From: Thermodesulfitimonas autotrophica
Lineage (GTDB): Bacteria; Bacillota; Desulfotomaculia; Desulfotomaculales; Ammonificaceae
Reading direction: 5' to 3'
Assembly (NCBI RefSeq): GCF_003815015.1
Contig: NZ_RKRE01000001.1
Coordinates: 690,460 to 754,459, forward strand
Length of the DNA: 64,000 bases
Positions within the stretch are counted from its first letter, which is position 1; each line of letters starts with the position of its first letter. Under the pieces are notes generated by a model. It worked only from the letters and a program-made list of their open reading frames with translations, was not told where the DNA came from and made no database searches. Made by a program: the position numbers and the translations under genes. This document shows positions 1 through 8,162 of this stretch, piece by piece.

Positions 1-49
1 CTACCTCAATAAACGTCGCCTCTTGGGCGGCCAACGTTTTCGAACCGTA

Positions 50-1822
50 CTAAATCGTCTCCTTAGTCCGGTCACCCGGAACGAGTTGCTCGTAAGGGTA
101 TCTCTTAAAGGTGAGCTCGTCCGTATCCGGGTTCCAGACGGAACAGATGAAACAATCGTACTCGGCATCGTTCCGTTCCGGATAATCCGTCCGGTTAACG
201 TAGCCAAGGTAGCGTGTCTCTTTCCGGTAACTGATGTGCTCAATTACCAACTGGCAGCAGTCGAGCCGGTTGATCACGTCCCAGGCCTGCTGCAGCTCGT
301 AGAGATCGGGAACCGTCAGGTACTTCAGCTGGTCCCGCCGCAGCCGGTGGATCCGCTTCCGCGCGATATTCAGGTACGGCTCGCTGACCGCGAAATGGCG
401 CACCCGCCCGCCGCAGTAGTCCTCCATCACGTTCTGCATGTGCTCTTCCATCTCCTTGGGGAGGATGCCCAGGACCGGCTTACCGTTAGTAAAGAACTGT
501 TGCTTGCTCCACCGCGCAAGCGGCGCGAAGGTCTTCTCCTCAAGCGCGTCTATCTCTTCCGGATCGAGTTCCGCGAGCGGAATCCCGTTCTCCTCGATCC
601 ACTTGACCATATTACGCCCCGCAATCCGGCCGCAGGTCCAAGAGCCGGAGATGAAGCGCGACGGGGCCTGCCCGAGCGCCTCGCCGCTGGCAAAGAGACC
701 GGGCACAGTCGTCATCCGGGTAGTCCCGATGGTCCAGGCCCCGCAGCACGCGGCGTGCGCCCCGACAAGGAAGGGGGAATCGCCTTCGATCTCGATTGGT
801 TCCCGCGCGGGATCGATATCGTGGGCCGCCCAGTAAAGGACGGTGCTCGGCGACATGTCCAGGTACTGCTCCCGCAGCCCGGCCACCTTTTCGGGATCAC
901 CCTTGGTCGTATCCATAAAAATCGGGCCCCGCCCGGCAGCGATTTCCCGGTAGCAGGCCCAGACCCGGATGGGTGTCGGCGCCGTATGCCCGCCCATCCG
1001 CACGTACTCTTCCTTCTCGAGCATAAAAACCTCGCCGAGGGCGTTAACCATCTTAGCGTTCGCCCCAATGGCTAACGTCCCTGCCGGCGCGTAGGTATCT
1101 TTCAAGCGCACCGGGATCATCCGGGTATCGAAACCGGTCATCTCCGCCCCGATCCGCTTCATCATCGCGTAACTGGCACCGGTGTTAAACGGAACGTACC
1201 AGATGCGGTGGTGAGCATCACCGCTGTACCGGGGACGCCAGATGCCCGCTGCCCCGCCAGCAGCCATAAGGACCGCTTTGGCCCGGATTACGTAAAAACG
1301 GCCGTCCCGCACGCCAAAACCCACCGCACCAACACAGCGCCCCTCTTTTTTCAGGAGTTCAACGGTATAAACCCAGTTAATCACCTGCGCGCCGGCCTTC
1401 TCCGCCATTTTCGCGGTGATCGGCTTTAAAAACCGCCCGTTGACCTCGATGTTCCACTTGCCCCGCGCCAGGTAACGGCCGTCCGCATCCTTCTTGATCG
1501 GGAGGCCTTCCTTCTCCATCATCGCCACCGTCTCGTTGAGCTCCCGCCCCACACTCAGCAGGATGTCCTCGCGCACCGGCGCGCCGCACAGGTCGTAACG
1601 GACGTAGGCCACCCAGTCCTCCGGCGTTCCCTGGTTAATGTAGGCGTTAAGCGCGTTCTGCCCGGCAGCGAGCGAACCGCTGTGCCGGATGTTAGCCTTC
1701 TCTAAAATGGTGATCCGCAGGTCCGGCCCGCCTACCTGCCGCGCCTCCCAAGCCGCCAGGCAACCTGCCGTCCCGCCGCCGATGATCAGGATATCCGTAT
1801 CAATCTGGACCCGTTCCCGCAT
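50..1822 (-). CDS. AprA-like FAD-dependent oxidoreductase (adenylylsulfate reductase alpha subunit family)
   Basis: A 590-residue flavoprotein of the fumarate reductase/AprA superfamily. The N-terminus has the FAD-binding Rossmann motif IIGGGTAGCLAA (about residues 13-24). Features matching AprA are SGSLAAGQNALNAYI, AGRGPIFMDTT (Arg), GAHAACCGAW (His), RMTTVPGLFASGEALG and the C-terminal DLYELQQAW...RYLGY region. AprA reduces APS to sulfite and AMP in the cytoplasm, paired with the ferredoxin-like AprB. No aprB lies upstream, where it usually sits; anything downstream is outside the window. The ATG follows GGGGGTGG by 8 bases. It could be a paralogue acting on another substrate, so the family is firm and the reaction less so. 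Confidence 0.75.
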   Translation of the reverse strand: MRERVQIDTDILIIGGGTAGCLAAWEARQVGGPDLRITILEKANIRHSGSLAAGQNALNAYINQGTPEDWVAYVRYDLCGAPVREDILLSVGRELNETVAMMEKEGLPIKKDADGRYLARGKWNIEVNGRFLKPITAKMAEKAGAQVINWVYTVELLKKEGRCVGAVGFGVRDGRFYVIRAKAVLMAAGGAAGIWRPRYSGDAHHRIWYVPFNTGASYAMMKRIGAEMTGFDTRMIPVRLKDTYAPAGTLAIGANAKMVNALGEVFMLEKEEYVRMGGHTAPTPIRVWACYREIAAGRGPIFMDTTKGDPEKVAGLREQYLDMSPSTVLYWAAHDIDPAREPIEIEGDSPFLVGAHAACCGAWTIGTTRMTTVPGLFASGEALGQAPSRFISGSWTCGRIAGRNMVKWIEENGIPLAELDPEEIDALEEKTFAPLARWSKQQFFTNGKPVLGILPKEMEEHMQNVMEDYCGGRVRHFAVSEPYLNIARKRIHRLRRDQLKYLTVPDLYELQQAWDVINRLDCCQLVIEHISYRKETRYLGYVNRTDYPERNDAEYDCFICSVWNPDTDELTFKRYPYEQLVPGDRTKETI

Positions 1823-1893
1823 CTACCGGGCCACCCCCGTTTTTTGCAAGGTTATCCCGAAAAAAAGACTACCAGAAAAGGCGTCAAGCAGCA

Positions 1894-1914
1894 ATAAAGC
1901 CCTCCTTAAGGGGC
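1894..1914 (-). terminator. Weak terminator-like hairpin after otsA
   Basis: On the minus strand GCCC and GGGC flank a CTTAAG core and are followed by TTTATT. It lies between the otsA stop and the AprA-like gene and could separate them into two transcripts. The T-run is short. Confidence 0.35.
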
Positions 1915-1954
1915 AAAATCCTCCGCTTAACGGTCCGTTTCCCCCTGTCTGTTA

Positions 1955-3406
1955 TTACCCAACAAAGACCTCGTCCGCCGCCTCCTCTAACGCTAACTGC
2001 AAAAAGGACCGCACCCAGGCACTCGCCGTGCGCCGGGCAAGCCTCTGCCGCAGCGTCCGCTGGCGAAACCGCCGCTCGGCAGCCGGCATCTCCAGCGCCG
2101 ACCGGAGCGCAGCCGCCATTTCCGCAATATTAAACGGATTTACGAGCAACGCCTCCCGTAAATAGTGCGCAATACCGGCCAGCCTGCTTAGCACTAACAC
2201 ACCGGGGTCGGTATCGGACCGCGTGAGCACGTATTCGGCCGCCACTAAGTTCAGGCCGTCCCGCAACGGGGTGACGATGGCCACGTCGCTCGCCAAGTAA
2301 AAAGCGGCCAGTTCACGCTGACTGTAAGCCCGGGCCAGGTACCAGACCGGCGTCCAGGAAGAACGGCCGAATCTGCTGTTGATGCGGTTCACGCAGTCCT
2401 CTACCCGCCGGCGGAGCTCTTCGTAAGCGCCCACGCCCGCCCGGGTGGGCACACCGATCTGGATAAGGGAAACCCTGCCCCGGTAAGCAGGATTTTCCTC
2501 GAGAAACCGCTCGAAAGCGACTAATCTCTCTAAAACCCCCTTGCTGTAGTCGAGTCGCTCAACGCCAAGGCAAATCTTTTCCGTGCCGACTTGGGCCCGG
2601 ATAAGCTTTGCCTGTTCCCTTACCTTAGTGTCCCGGCTCAACCCGGCGAAAAATTCATGGTCAACACCTACAGGGAGCGCCTTCACCGTCACCTCGCGAC
2701 CCCGGTAGATTAATCCTTTCTGCCCCGGCAAAGCCGTGGCTACGGTGAAAGCCGTGGCGGCGCGTAAGAAGTTTTCCACATAGCCGGGAGTGTGAAACCC
2801 GATGAAATCCGCTCCCAGAAGGCCCTCGATGATCTCTTTCGCCCACGGCACAATTTCCCACAGGTCGGGACCTGGAAAGGGGATATGCCAGAAGAAACCG
2901 ATCCGCGGCATTTTCCCTTCGTTTCCCCGCTGGCGCAGCAGCGCCGGCAGGAGGGCAAGGTGGTAGTCGTGAATCCAGATGAGATCAGCGCCCCAATCGA
3001 CCTTCCGGGTGAAAAACGCGAACTTTTTGTTCACCGCCTTATACCCTTCCCACCATGCGGGCTCGACCGCACATTTCTCCGTGAAATAATGGCAGAGCGG
3101 CCAAAGCACCTGGTTGGAGAAGCCGTCGTAATAGAGCCGCAGTTCTTCCTCTGTCAGGGGAACTTCCTGCCACTTCAGGTCCCCTTCCTGATGGAGAAAG
3201 CCTACTTCGTTAGGCAGTGAAGCCCGTCCACCCCACGCAACCCAGACACCATGCACCGTGCGGAAGAGAGGCAAAAGCGCCGACACCAGCCCGCTAACCG
3301 CCACCTTTTTTTCGGTGCCGCTGCATCTTTCCGCCCATACCAGAGGGCCCCGATTGGAGACAACGATAACCCGCGGTTTTACAGGAAGCTGGAAAGAGAG
3401 TCCCAT
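1955..3406 (-). CDS. otsA: Trehalose-6-phosphate synthase-like glycosyltransferase (GT20)
   Basis: A GT20 enzyme of 483 residues. OtsA transfers glucose from UDP- or GDP-glucose to glucose 6-phosphate in the cytoplasm. Visible landmarks are VSNRGPLVW at the N-terminus, WIHDYHLALLPALLR, GFFWHIPFPGPDLWE, GFHTPGYVENFL, GVERLDYSKGVLERL and TPLRDGLNLVAAEY, which together make the sugar-phosphate and nucleotide sites. Length is normal for a single-domain OtsA. It starts at ATG behind GGGGGGAG and follows the debranching enzyme by 48 bp. No OtsB phosphatase is in the window, so a related product such as glucosylglycerol phosphate is possible. Confidence 0.88.
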   Translation of the reverse strand: MGLSFQLPVKPRVIVVSNRGPLVWAERCSGTEKKVAVSGLVSALLPLFRTVHGVWVAWGGRASLPNEVGFLHQEGDLKWQEVPLTEEELRLYYDGFSNQVLWPLCHYFTEKCAVEPAWWEGYKAVNKKFAFFTRKVDWGADLIWIHDYHLALLPALLRQRGNEGKMPRIGFFWHIPFPGPDLWEIVPWAKEIIEGLLGADFIGFHTPGYVENFLRAATAFTVATALPGQKGLIYRGREVTVKALPVGVDHEFFAGLSRDTKVREQAKLIRAQVGTEKICLGVERLDYSKGVLERLVAFERFLEENPAYRGRVSLIQIGVPTRAGVGAYEELRRRVEDCVNRINSRFGRSSWTPVWYLARAYSQRELAAFYLASDVAIVTPLRDGLNLVAAEYVLTRSDTDPGVLVLSRLAGIAHYLREALLVNPFNIAEMAAALRSALEMPAAERRFRQRTLRQRLARRTASAWVRSFLQLALEEAADEVFVG

Positions 3407-3454
3407 AATCTCCCCCCTTTACAGCATCTACTGCCAACCGACAATCGGAAACCC

Positions 3455-5629
3455 TTACGCCTCAATAATGATCCGGACACTGCCCGTTTTTTCAATCGGC
3501 AGGCAGAAAACGCGCCCGTCCCGGTTGATGAAATCAATCCCCACTCTGCCGTCGTGAACCTTCATTCCCCTTATCTGGAGCTCCTTTAAGAACGAAGGCA
3601 AAACTGGCCGCTGAATCAAGAGTCCCTCCGCCGTTACCCTCACGCCGATACAGGCCTGCAGGAGCAAAAAGAGGCTGCCTACTGCCCAGGCCTGTGGTTC
3701 ACACGCGACCGGATACCGGACCGGCCTGACGTTAGGTCGCCGGCTGAAGCCGCAGAAGAGCTCCGGCAACCGGAAATACGGAAACTCGTAAGCCGCATCG
3801 AAAAGGGCCTCCGCTAGCAGTCTCAGCTCTTCTAACAGATTGTAACGGCGCAGCCCGAAGGCGATGATGCTGTTGTCGTGCGGCCAGACAGAGCCGTTGT
3901 GGTAGCTGATGGCATTGTAACCTTTTTCCGCAGTGCTCAGGGTCCTGATACCCCAGCCCGAAAAAAGCTCGCGGGAGAAAAGCTTCTTGGCCACCTTCTT
4001 CGCCGCCGCCGGCTGCAGGATGCCGGTAAAGAGAGTGTGCCCCATGTTCGAAGCCACGGTCTTGACCAGGCGCTTTCGCCCGTCGAGCGCCAGGCCCAGG
4101 CAATCCTGCTCTGCCACCCAGAAGTCGCGGCAGAAGTTCCGCCGCAACCGGCGGCTCCGCTCCTCGTACTCCTTCGCCGCCTTTCTGTCGCCTAAAAGCG
4201 ACAGCATCCGGCTCGCTCTCCTGTAGGCGGCGTAGAGGTAAGCCTGCACCTCAACCAGGGCCACCGGCGGCTCCACCGGCCGTCCCTCCGGGTCCAGGAT
4301 GCCGTCCCACGAGTCTTTCCAGCCCTGATTCTTAAGTCCTCCAGGAACGTCCCCCGCGTACTCGATATAGCCGTCGTTATCCCTATCCCCGTAATCGGTG
4401 CACCAGGTCAGAGCCTTTAAAAGCGGCGCGTGCATCTCCTGTAAAAACTCTAAATCCTGCGTCCAGTGCACGAAATCGCCGAGCACGATAATGAACCAGG
4501 GGGTAGCGTCGATGGAGCCATAGTACGGCGTGTGCAAGATCTCCCGGCAGTTGGCCATTTCCCCCCGGCGGATCTCGTGGATGATCTTTCCCGGTTCTTC
4601 TTCCCGCGCAGGATCGACCTTTGCTCCTTGGTACTTTACCAGGAAGCGCAGCACCTCGCGGCAGATCTGGGGATTGACGATGAGCGTCTGCCACGCGGCG
4701 ATTAGGGCGTCCCGGCCGAAAACCGTTGCGAACCAGGGGACGCCCGCCTCAATAACGGGCCCCTCCGGATACTCGCTCCGCAAAACCCACAGGTCGGCCA
4801 GCGCCTGGTCGAGCATCTGGTTAAAGCGCTCTCGGGGCGTCGCGAACTGCGTGCAACTCTCGCGCCAGGCTGAAAAACCCTCCCGCTGCACCTCCGCCCC
4901 GGTTAAGAAACCACCCTTGAGGTCTGCGGGTAGCGTGACCCCCGGAAAAGCGCCCTTCTTTTCGTCTACCGCAACCCCGACCGCCCAATAGAGGTAAACC
5001 CTTTCCTTGGGCGGCACCTGCACCCGGTAGCGGATCCAGACGTTTTCTCCCTCGGGTTGAACCTCGTCCGGCGGCAGATCCCACCGGAGAAGGGTTGTAC
5101 GGTACAAGCCGTCCCGGCCCCGGTACTGAAAAACCACCCCGTCGCGCTCAAGCTGCGCAGGAAGAATTTCCCCGCGCTCAAGCCGTTTCATTCCCCGCAC
5201 TTCAAAAAGATCCCGGTAATCGGCGCCTACCCTGAAGCTCAGCGTCAGCGTGACGGGAAAGAGGTTGTAGTTGCGCACGCGAAAACGCTGGTATAGCGCC
5301 CCGTGGAGGAGGCGGAGCAGCCGAAAATGAACCGTTTGCAGGGGAATAAGCTGCCCCGCAACCGTCAGCTCCGGATTCGCGAGATCGCACTGAAAGAAGG
5401 AGCTGAACCGCGTACCCGCCGCAAGAAAGTTCGGTTCTGTTCCTTCTACGTAAAATTCCAGGGCGCTTAAAAAGCGGGTATCCCGGTAATAAAGCCCGAG
5501 TCCCCCGGGATACCCGCAGGGTACCGAACCATCGGGCAGCGTGATGAGGAAAATTTCGTTGCTCTTGATAACCTCCGTCTGAACCTCAACCCGTTCGGGA
5601 GCGATTTTCAGCTTATCATCCGATAGCAC
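3455..5629 (-). CDS. Amylo-alpha-1,6-glucosidase / glycogen debranching-type protein
   Basis: About 724 residues. The N-terminal third is a GDE_N_bis-type beta domain (starting near TLPDGSVPCGYPGG...GLYYRDTRFLS). The rest is an (alpha/alpha)6 glucosidase domain with FGRDALIAAW, NQGWKDSWDGI, VEVQAYLYAAYRRA and HNGSVWPHDNSIIAFGLRRY. Family members hydrolyse alpha-1,6 branch glucose in glycogen-like polymers; exact specificity is not predictable. I prefer the GTG at 5629, which overlaps the upstream gene by 14 bp and has AAAGGGGAAAG just before it. A start at 5689 would give a deeper 74-bp overlap and a non-conserved N-terminus. It is translationally coupled to the GT4 gene. Confidence 0.85.
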   Translation of the reverse strand: MLSDDKLKIAPERVEVQTEVIKSNEIFLITLPDGSVPCGYPGGLGLYYRDTRFLSALEFYVEGTEPNFLAAGTRFSSFFQCDLANPELTVAGQLIPLQTVHFRLLRLLHGALYQRFRVRNYNLFPVTLTLSFRVGADYRDLFEVRGMKRLERGEILPAQLERDGVVFQYRGRDGLYRTTLLRWDLPPDEVQPEGENVWIRYRVQVPPKERVYLYWAVGVAVDEKKGAFPGVTLPADLKGGFLTGAEVQREGFSAWRESCTQFATPRERFNQMLDQALADLWVLRSEYPEGPVIEAGVPWFATVFGRDALIAAWQTLIVNPQICREVLRFLVKYQGAKVDPAREEEPGKIIHEIRRGEMANCREILHTPYYGSIDATPWFIIVLGDFVHWTQDLEFLQEMHAPLLKALTWCTDYGDRDNDGYIEYAGDVPGGLKNQGWKDSWDGILDPEGRPVEPPVALVEVQAYLYAAYRRASRMLSLLGDRKAAKEYEERSRRLRRNFCRDFWVAEQDCLGLALDGRKRLVKTVASNMGHTLFTGILQPAAAKKVAKKLFSRELFSGWGIRTLSTAEKGYNAISYHNGSVWPHDNSIIAFGLRRYNLLEELRLLAEALFDAAYEFPYFRLPELFCGFSRRPNVRPVRYPVACEPQAWAVGSLFLLLQACIGVRVTAEGLLIQRPVLPSFLKELQIRGMKVHDGRVGIDFINRDGRVFCLPIEKTGSVRIIIEA

Positions 5630-6833
5630 TTGAGCGCTTTCCCCTTTCCGCGCGTCCCCGCGTCCGGCACACTTCATCGTAGTAAGCAACCGTCTCCCGT
5701 ACCATCCGTTCGAGGGTAAATCTTTCCGCGACGCGCCGCCGGGCCCTCTGCCCCATCTGGCGCACTAAATCTGGGGCCCGAAGCAGCGCTAATATTTTCT
5801 CGGCCAACGCGTCGGGCTGGCGCCGCGGAATGATAAATCCTGTTTCTCCCGGAACCACAATCTCCGGCATCCCCCCCGCCCGGGTGACGACGAGCGGCTT
5901 CCCCGCCGCCATCGCCTCGAGTAGCACCAGGCCGAAAGGCTCGTCGAACGAAGAAGGATAAACCACCACTTCGCTCTCCCAGTAAGCGGCGGGCATCTCT
6001 TCCCAAGGGAAGAAGCGGATAAGCACATCCTCCTCCAGCCCGCATTCAGCAATCATGCGCCGAATCTGGGCAATTTCACCCTGCTGGTAGCTGCCCCAGT
6101 CCACCGTGTTATTGGTCCCGGCAAGCAGCAGGAAAGCATCCGGGTAAACCTCCTTTACCCGCCTGAAAGCCAACACAACAATATCCGAACCCTTGGCGAG
6201 ACTCATCCGCGCGGGATGAAAAACTATCTTCCTCCCCCGCGCCTTTTCTCTGATTTCGCGCCGCACTGCCTCCGGTGGCGTAGCCGCCTGGAAGCGAGCC
6301 AAATCAAGCCCGTGGTGGATTACGCGGATCTGCCCGGCCGGATAACCACTCGCGATGAGCTCCCTTTTAATATAGTGGCTTACGGCAATAACCCCATCCC
6401 AGGCAAACCGGAGCCGAAGCAGTTCCTCCCAGGTCTCATCATCCCAAACATTATGGGCACTTAAAATCAAGGGTGCGCCCACGCGCTCCTTAATTCTGAC
6501 CAGTGCTTCCGCGTGGACGTAGCTGAAGTAATGCATGTTATGCGCGTGAATGACATCCGGCCGTTCCCGGTCGATAAACCTGGCTAACTCTTCCCGGATT
6601 TCGTCCTTGTAGCGCCTTATGAGCGTTGGGCTGAGGGAATTGAGGTCCATTAGCGGCGTCCGCCGGATCCTGACCCCTTCCCAGGTTTCCGCCGCAACCC
6701 TGCCGTCTACCGCGCCCGTTAAAAGAGCAACCTCACACCCTTCCCTGACCAGCGCCGGACAGAGCATGGTAAGGTGAGTCTCCACCCCGCCGATGGTGGG
6801 TGGAAACGCCCAGTGAAGCATTGCAATTCTCAA
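5616..6833 (-). CDS. GT4-family glycosyltransferase
   Basis: A retaining GT-B glycosyltransferase of about 405 residues. The N-terminal acceptor domain has PPTIGGVETHL. The C-terminal nucleotide-sugar domain has HPARMSLAKGSD and the EX7E motif in EPFGLVLLEAMAAGKPLV. There is no signal peptide or membrane span, so it is cytoplasmic. It opens the operon with the debranching enzyme and otsA, which suggests a role in making or extending an alpha-glucan or trehalose-like glycoside (inference). I place the start at TTG 6833, 8 bases after GAGGGGG, giving the usual MRIAMLHW-type N-terminus. A GTG at 6842 overlaps the ribosome site. Confidence 0.85.
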   Translation of the reverse strand: MRIAMLHWAFPPTIGGVETHLTMLCPALVREGCEVALLTGAVDGRVAAETWEGVRIRRTPLMDLNSLSPTLIRRYKDEIREELARFIDRERPDVIHAHNMHYFSYVHAEALVRIKERVGAPLILSAHNVWDDETWEELLRLRFAWDGVIAVSHYIKRELIASGYPAGQIRVIHHGLDLARFQAATPPEAVRREIREKARGRKIVFHPARMSLAKGSDIVVLAFRRVKEVYPDAFLLLAGTNNTVDWGSYQQGEIAQIRRMIAECGLEEDVLIRFFPWEEMPAAYWESEVVVYPSSFDEPFGLVLLEAMAAGKPLVVTRAGGMPEIVVPGETGFIIPRRQPDALAEKILALLRAPDLVRQMGQRARRRVAERFTLERMVRETVAYYDEVCRTRGRAERGKRSSAIG

Positions 6834-6994
6834 ATACCACACCCCCTCAAGCCTGCCAGTTGGTATGTAAGGATTGCGAATGCCCTAATCCCCGACGAAA
6901 GCGCTGCAGATACTTTTACCTTATTTGACCGTCAACGGATGTAAAGTGAAAGGATCGAAGCGGAAATGCTTTCGGGATAACATGTTTTGGCACA

Positions 6995-7030
6995 CATAAA
7001 TATTATATCATACCAAGACGCTAACGCATA
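6995..7030 (-). promoter_or_regulatory. Promoter of the GT4-debranching-otsA operon (extended -10)
   Basis: Minus-strand TATAAT (7002-7007) is preceded by TGA, giving an extended -10. The -35 region (TATGCG) is poor. Transcription would begin near 6995 and leave about 160 nt of leader before the TTG start. No known riboswitch was recognised in that leader. Confidence 0.6.
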
Positions 7031-7160
7031 GCAAAAGTACATACGCTCAGAAAGCCCCGCGCGCCCGCCAAGCAGCTGGCAAAGTTGCCACCTCCAGCAA
7101 AGAATTCCGGCCAACGCCTGGCTCTGCGCTGCATGAAGGCACTTCCGGAGAGTAGCCCAT

Positions 7161-7177
7161 GCGGGCCTTCGGCCTGC
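7161..7177. other. GC-rich hairpin with TTC/TTCG loop
   Basis: GCGGGCC and GGCCTGC pair over seven positions (one G-U) around TTC. There is no T-run on either side, so it is probably not a terminator by itself. Confidence 0.4.
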
Positions 7178-7189
7178 ACTAGCAGGAAG

Positions 7190-7227
7190 ATGAAAATGGC
7201 ACAGTGCGGCACCTCCCACCCTGTGCC
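7190..7227 (-). terminator. Candidate terminator of the leftward DUF6385/GT2 operon
   Basis: On the minus strand GGCACAG pairs with CTGTGCC around a 16-nt loop and is followed by ATTTTCATCTT. It lies just after the stop of the last gene of the operon. The loop is large and the T-tract imperfect. Confidence 0.45.
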
Positions 7228-7249
7228 GGCGAGCAGTCGCAAGAAAAGC

Positions 7250-8101
7250 CTATCTTTGGGCCTGCCAGGTAACCACTAGCGTGGTGGGGCAGCCGGGAAC
7301 GGCGGAACGGTAGCGCACCCGGATGAACCGCAGGAAAATTTGGGGCACGAAAAGGTAAGTTTGCCCCGCAGCCAGTATCGCGCTGCGGCCTTGCGGCAGC
7401 CAGCCCGCACCATCCGCGCTGATCTCGCCCTGAACCACCGCCGGGTTGGGGCCACCGTTGGCGACCAGCACGGTCACCGTGCGCCAGGTAGAAAGGTCGC
7501 ACGGTGTGCTTCCCCGGTCGGCGTCCTCGGTGGTAACCGTTTCGGTCCCTTCGGTAAAAAGGGGCGCCCCGCAAACCCCAACGGCAAAAGACACCACCAG
7601 GCGGGGCCAGCAGGCCGAGCAACTACACTCGCGGCTGTAAAAGCGGACCACGCCCAGCCGCTTCTCGTCGCCCATTTTCACCAGCAGGCCCCAGTTCGGC
7701 CGGGTCCCCGCTATCCAGTCGCGGACCACGGCGCTAACCTCCCAAGAAATCCACCCGCCAGCCTGCCCGGTAAGTAGTACCGCCGATAGAGGCGCGGGAT
7801 CGTAAGCGGGCTGCTTGCGGAAGCTAACCCGATATTCTTCCCAGGGTTCTAGGACCCGGTAAAGAGCAATCTCTTTTGGTTGGGCGCGGAACGTGTTCTC
7901 GCAAAGGCAAAGCTGAAGGTAAGCTGTCTTAAGCGCAGCTCCCGCCGGAATTTCAGCCAACGGAAACTGCACCAGCGCCCGCTCAACAGCATCACCAGCT
8001 TTACCCACCCCCAGATAGAAGGTCGCCCCGAAGTTTTTTTCCGGCTCTAAACTTTTTACGGTGGCATCCTGAAGTGGCGGCCTGATGATAATCTCCGGCA
8101 T
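7250..8101 (-). CDS. DNRLRE plus DUF6385-type surface protein
   Basis: About 283 residues. The first 165 resemble a DNRLRE/CBM96-like beta-sandwich, a family found in extracellular proteins: an ATVKSL start, ALVQFPLAEIPAGA, a YRVLEPWEE segment and WEVSAVVRDW. The last 100 residues resemble DUF6385 (WRTVTVLVANGGPNPAVVQG...FLRFIRVRYRSA). A short cysteine group (RECSCSACW) lies near the middle. No signal peptide is visible, so export would need another route or assembly from the mother cell. The start is ATG 8101, seven bases after GGGAGGTG. It is the last gene of an operon with two GT2 enzymes and is a plausible glycosylation target; domain calls are from recall of families. Confidence 0.65.
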   Translation of the reverse strand: MPEIIIRPPLQDATVKSLEPEKNFGATFYLGVGKAGDAVERALVQFPLAEIPAGAALKTAYLQLCLCENTFRAQPKEIALYRVLEPWEEYRVSFRKQPAYDPAPLSAVLLTGQAGGWISWEVSAVVRDWIAGTRPNWGLLVKMGDEKRLGVVRFYSRECSCSACWPRLVVSFAVGVCGAPLFTEGTETVTTEDADRGSTPCDLSTWRTVTVLVANGGPNPAVVQGEISADGAGWLPQGRSAILAAGQTYLFVPQIFLRFIRVRYRSAVPGCPTTLVVTWQAQR

Positions 8102-8162
8102 TCTTTCGCACCTCCCGGAAGGGGCTTGTCGTGAAACGCCCGGCTTAAACTTCACCGAAGCG

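Larger units (their letters stand above)
6834..7249. other. Intergenic region without a convincing gene
   Basis: About 415 bp between two leftward operons. The right half holds hairpins that probably end the operon at 7250 onward. The left half is the leader and promoter of the GT4 operon. Several short open frames cross it, but none has a ribosome site or recognisable protein character. Confidence 0.6.

Noticed and set aside
23-1075. Long open frame opposite the AprA-like gene
   Set aside because: Same reason: it is antisense to a clearly conserved flavoprotein and its product has no recognisable motifs.
6932-7242. Small genes in the 6.8-7.25 kb gap
   Set aside because: Overlapping frames on both strands have no ribosome sites and cover hairpins and a promoter.
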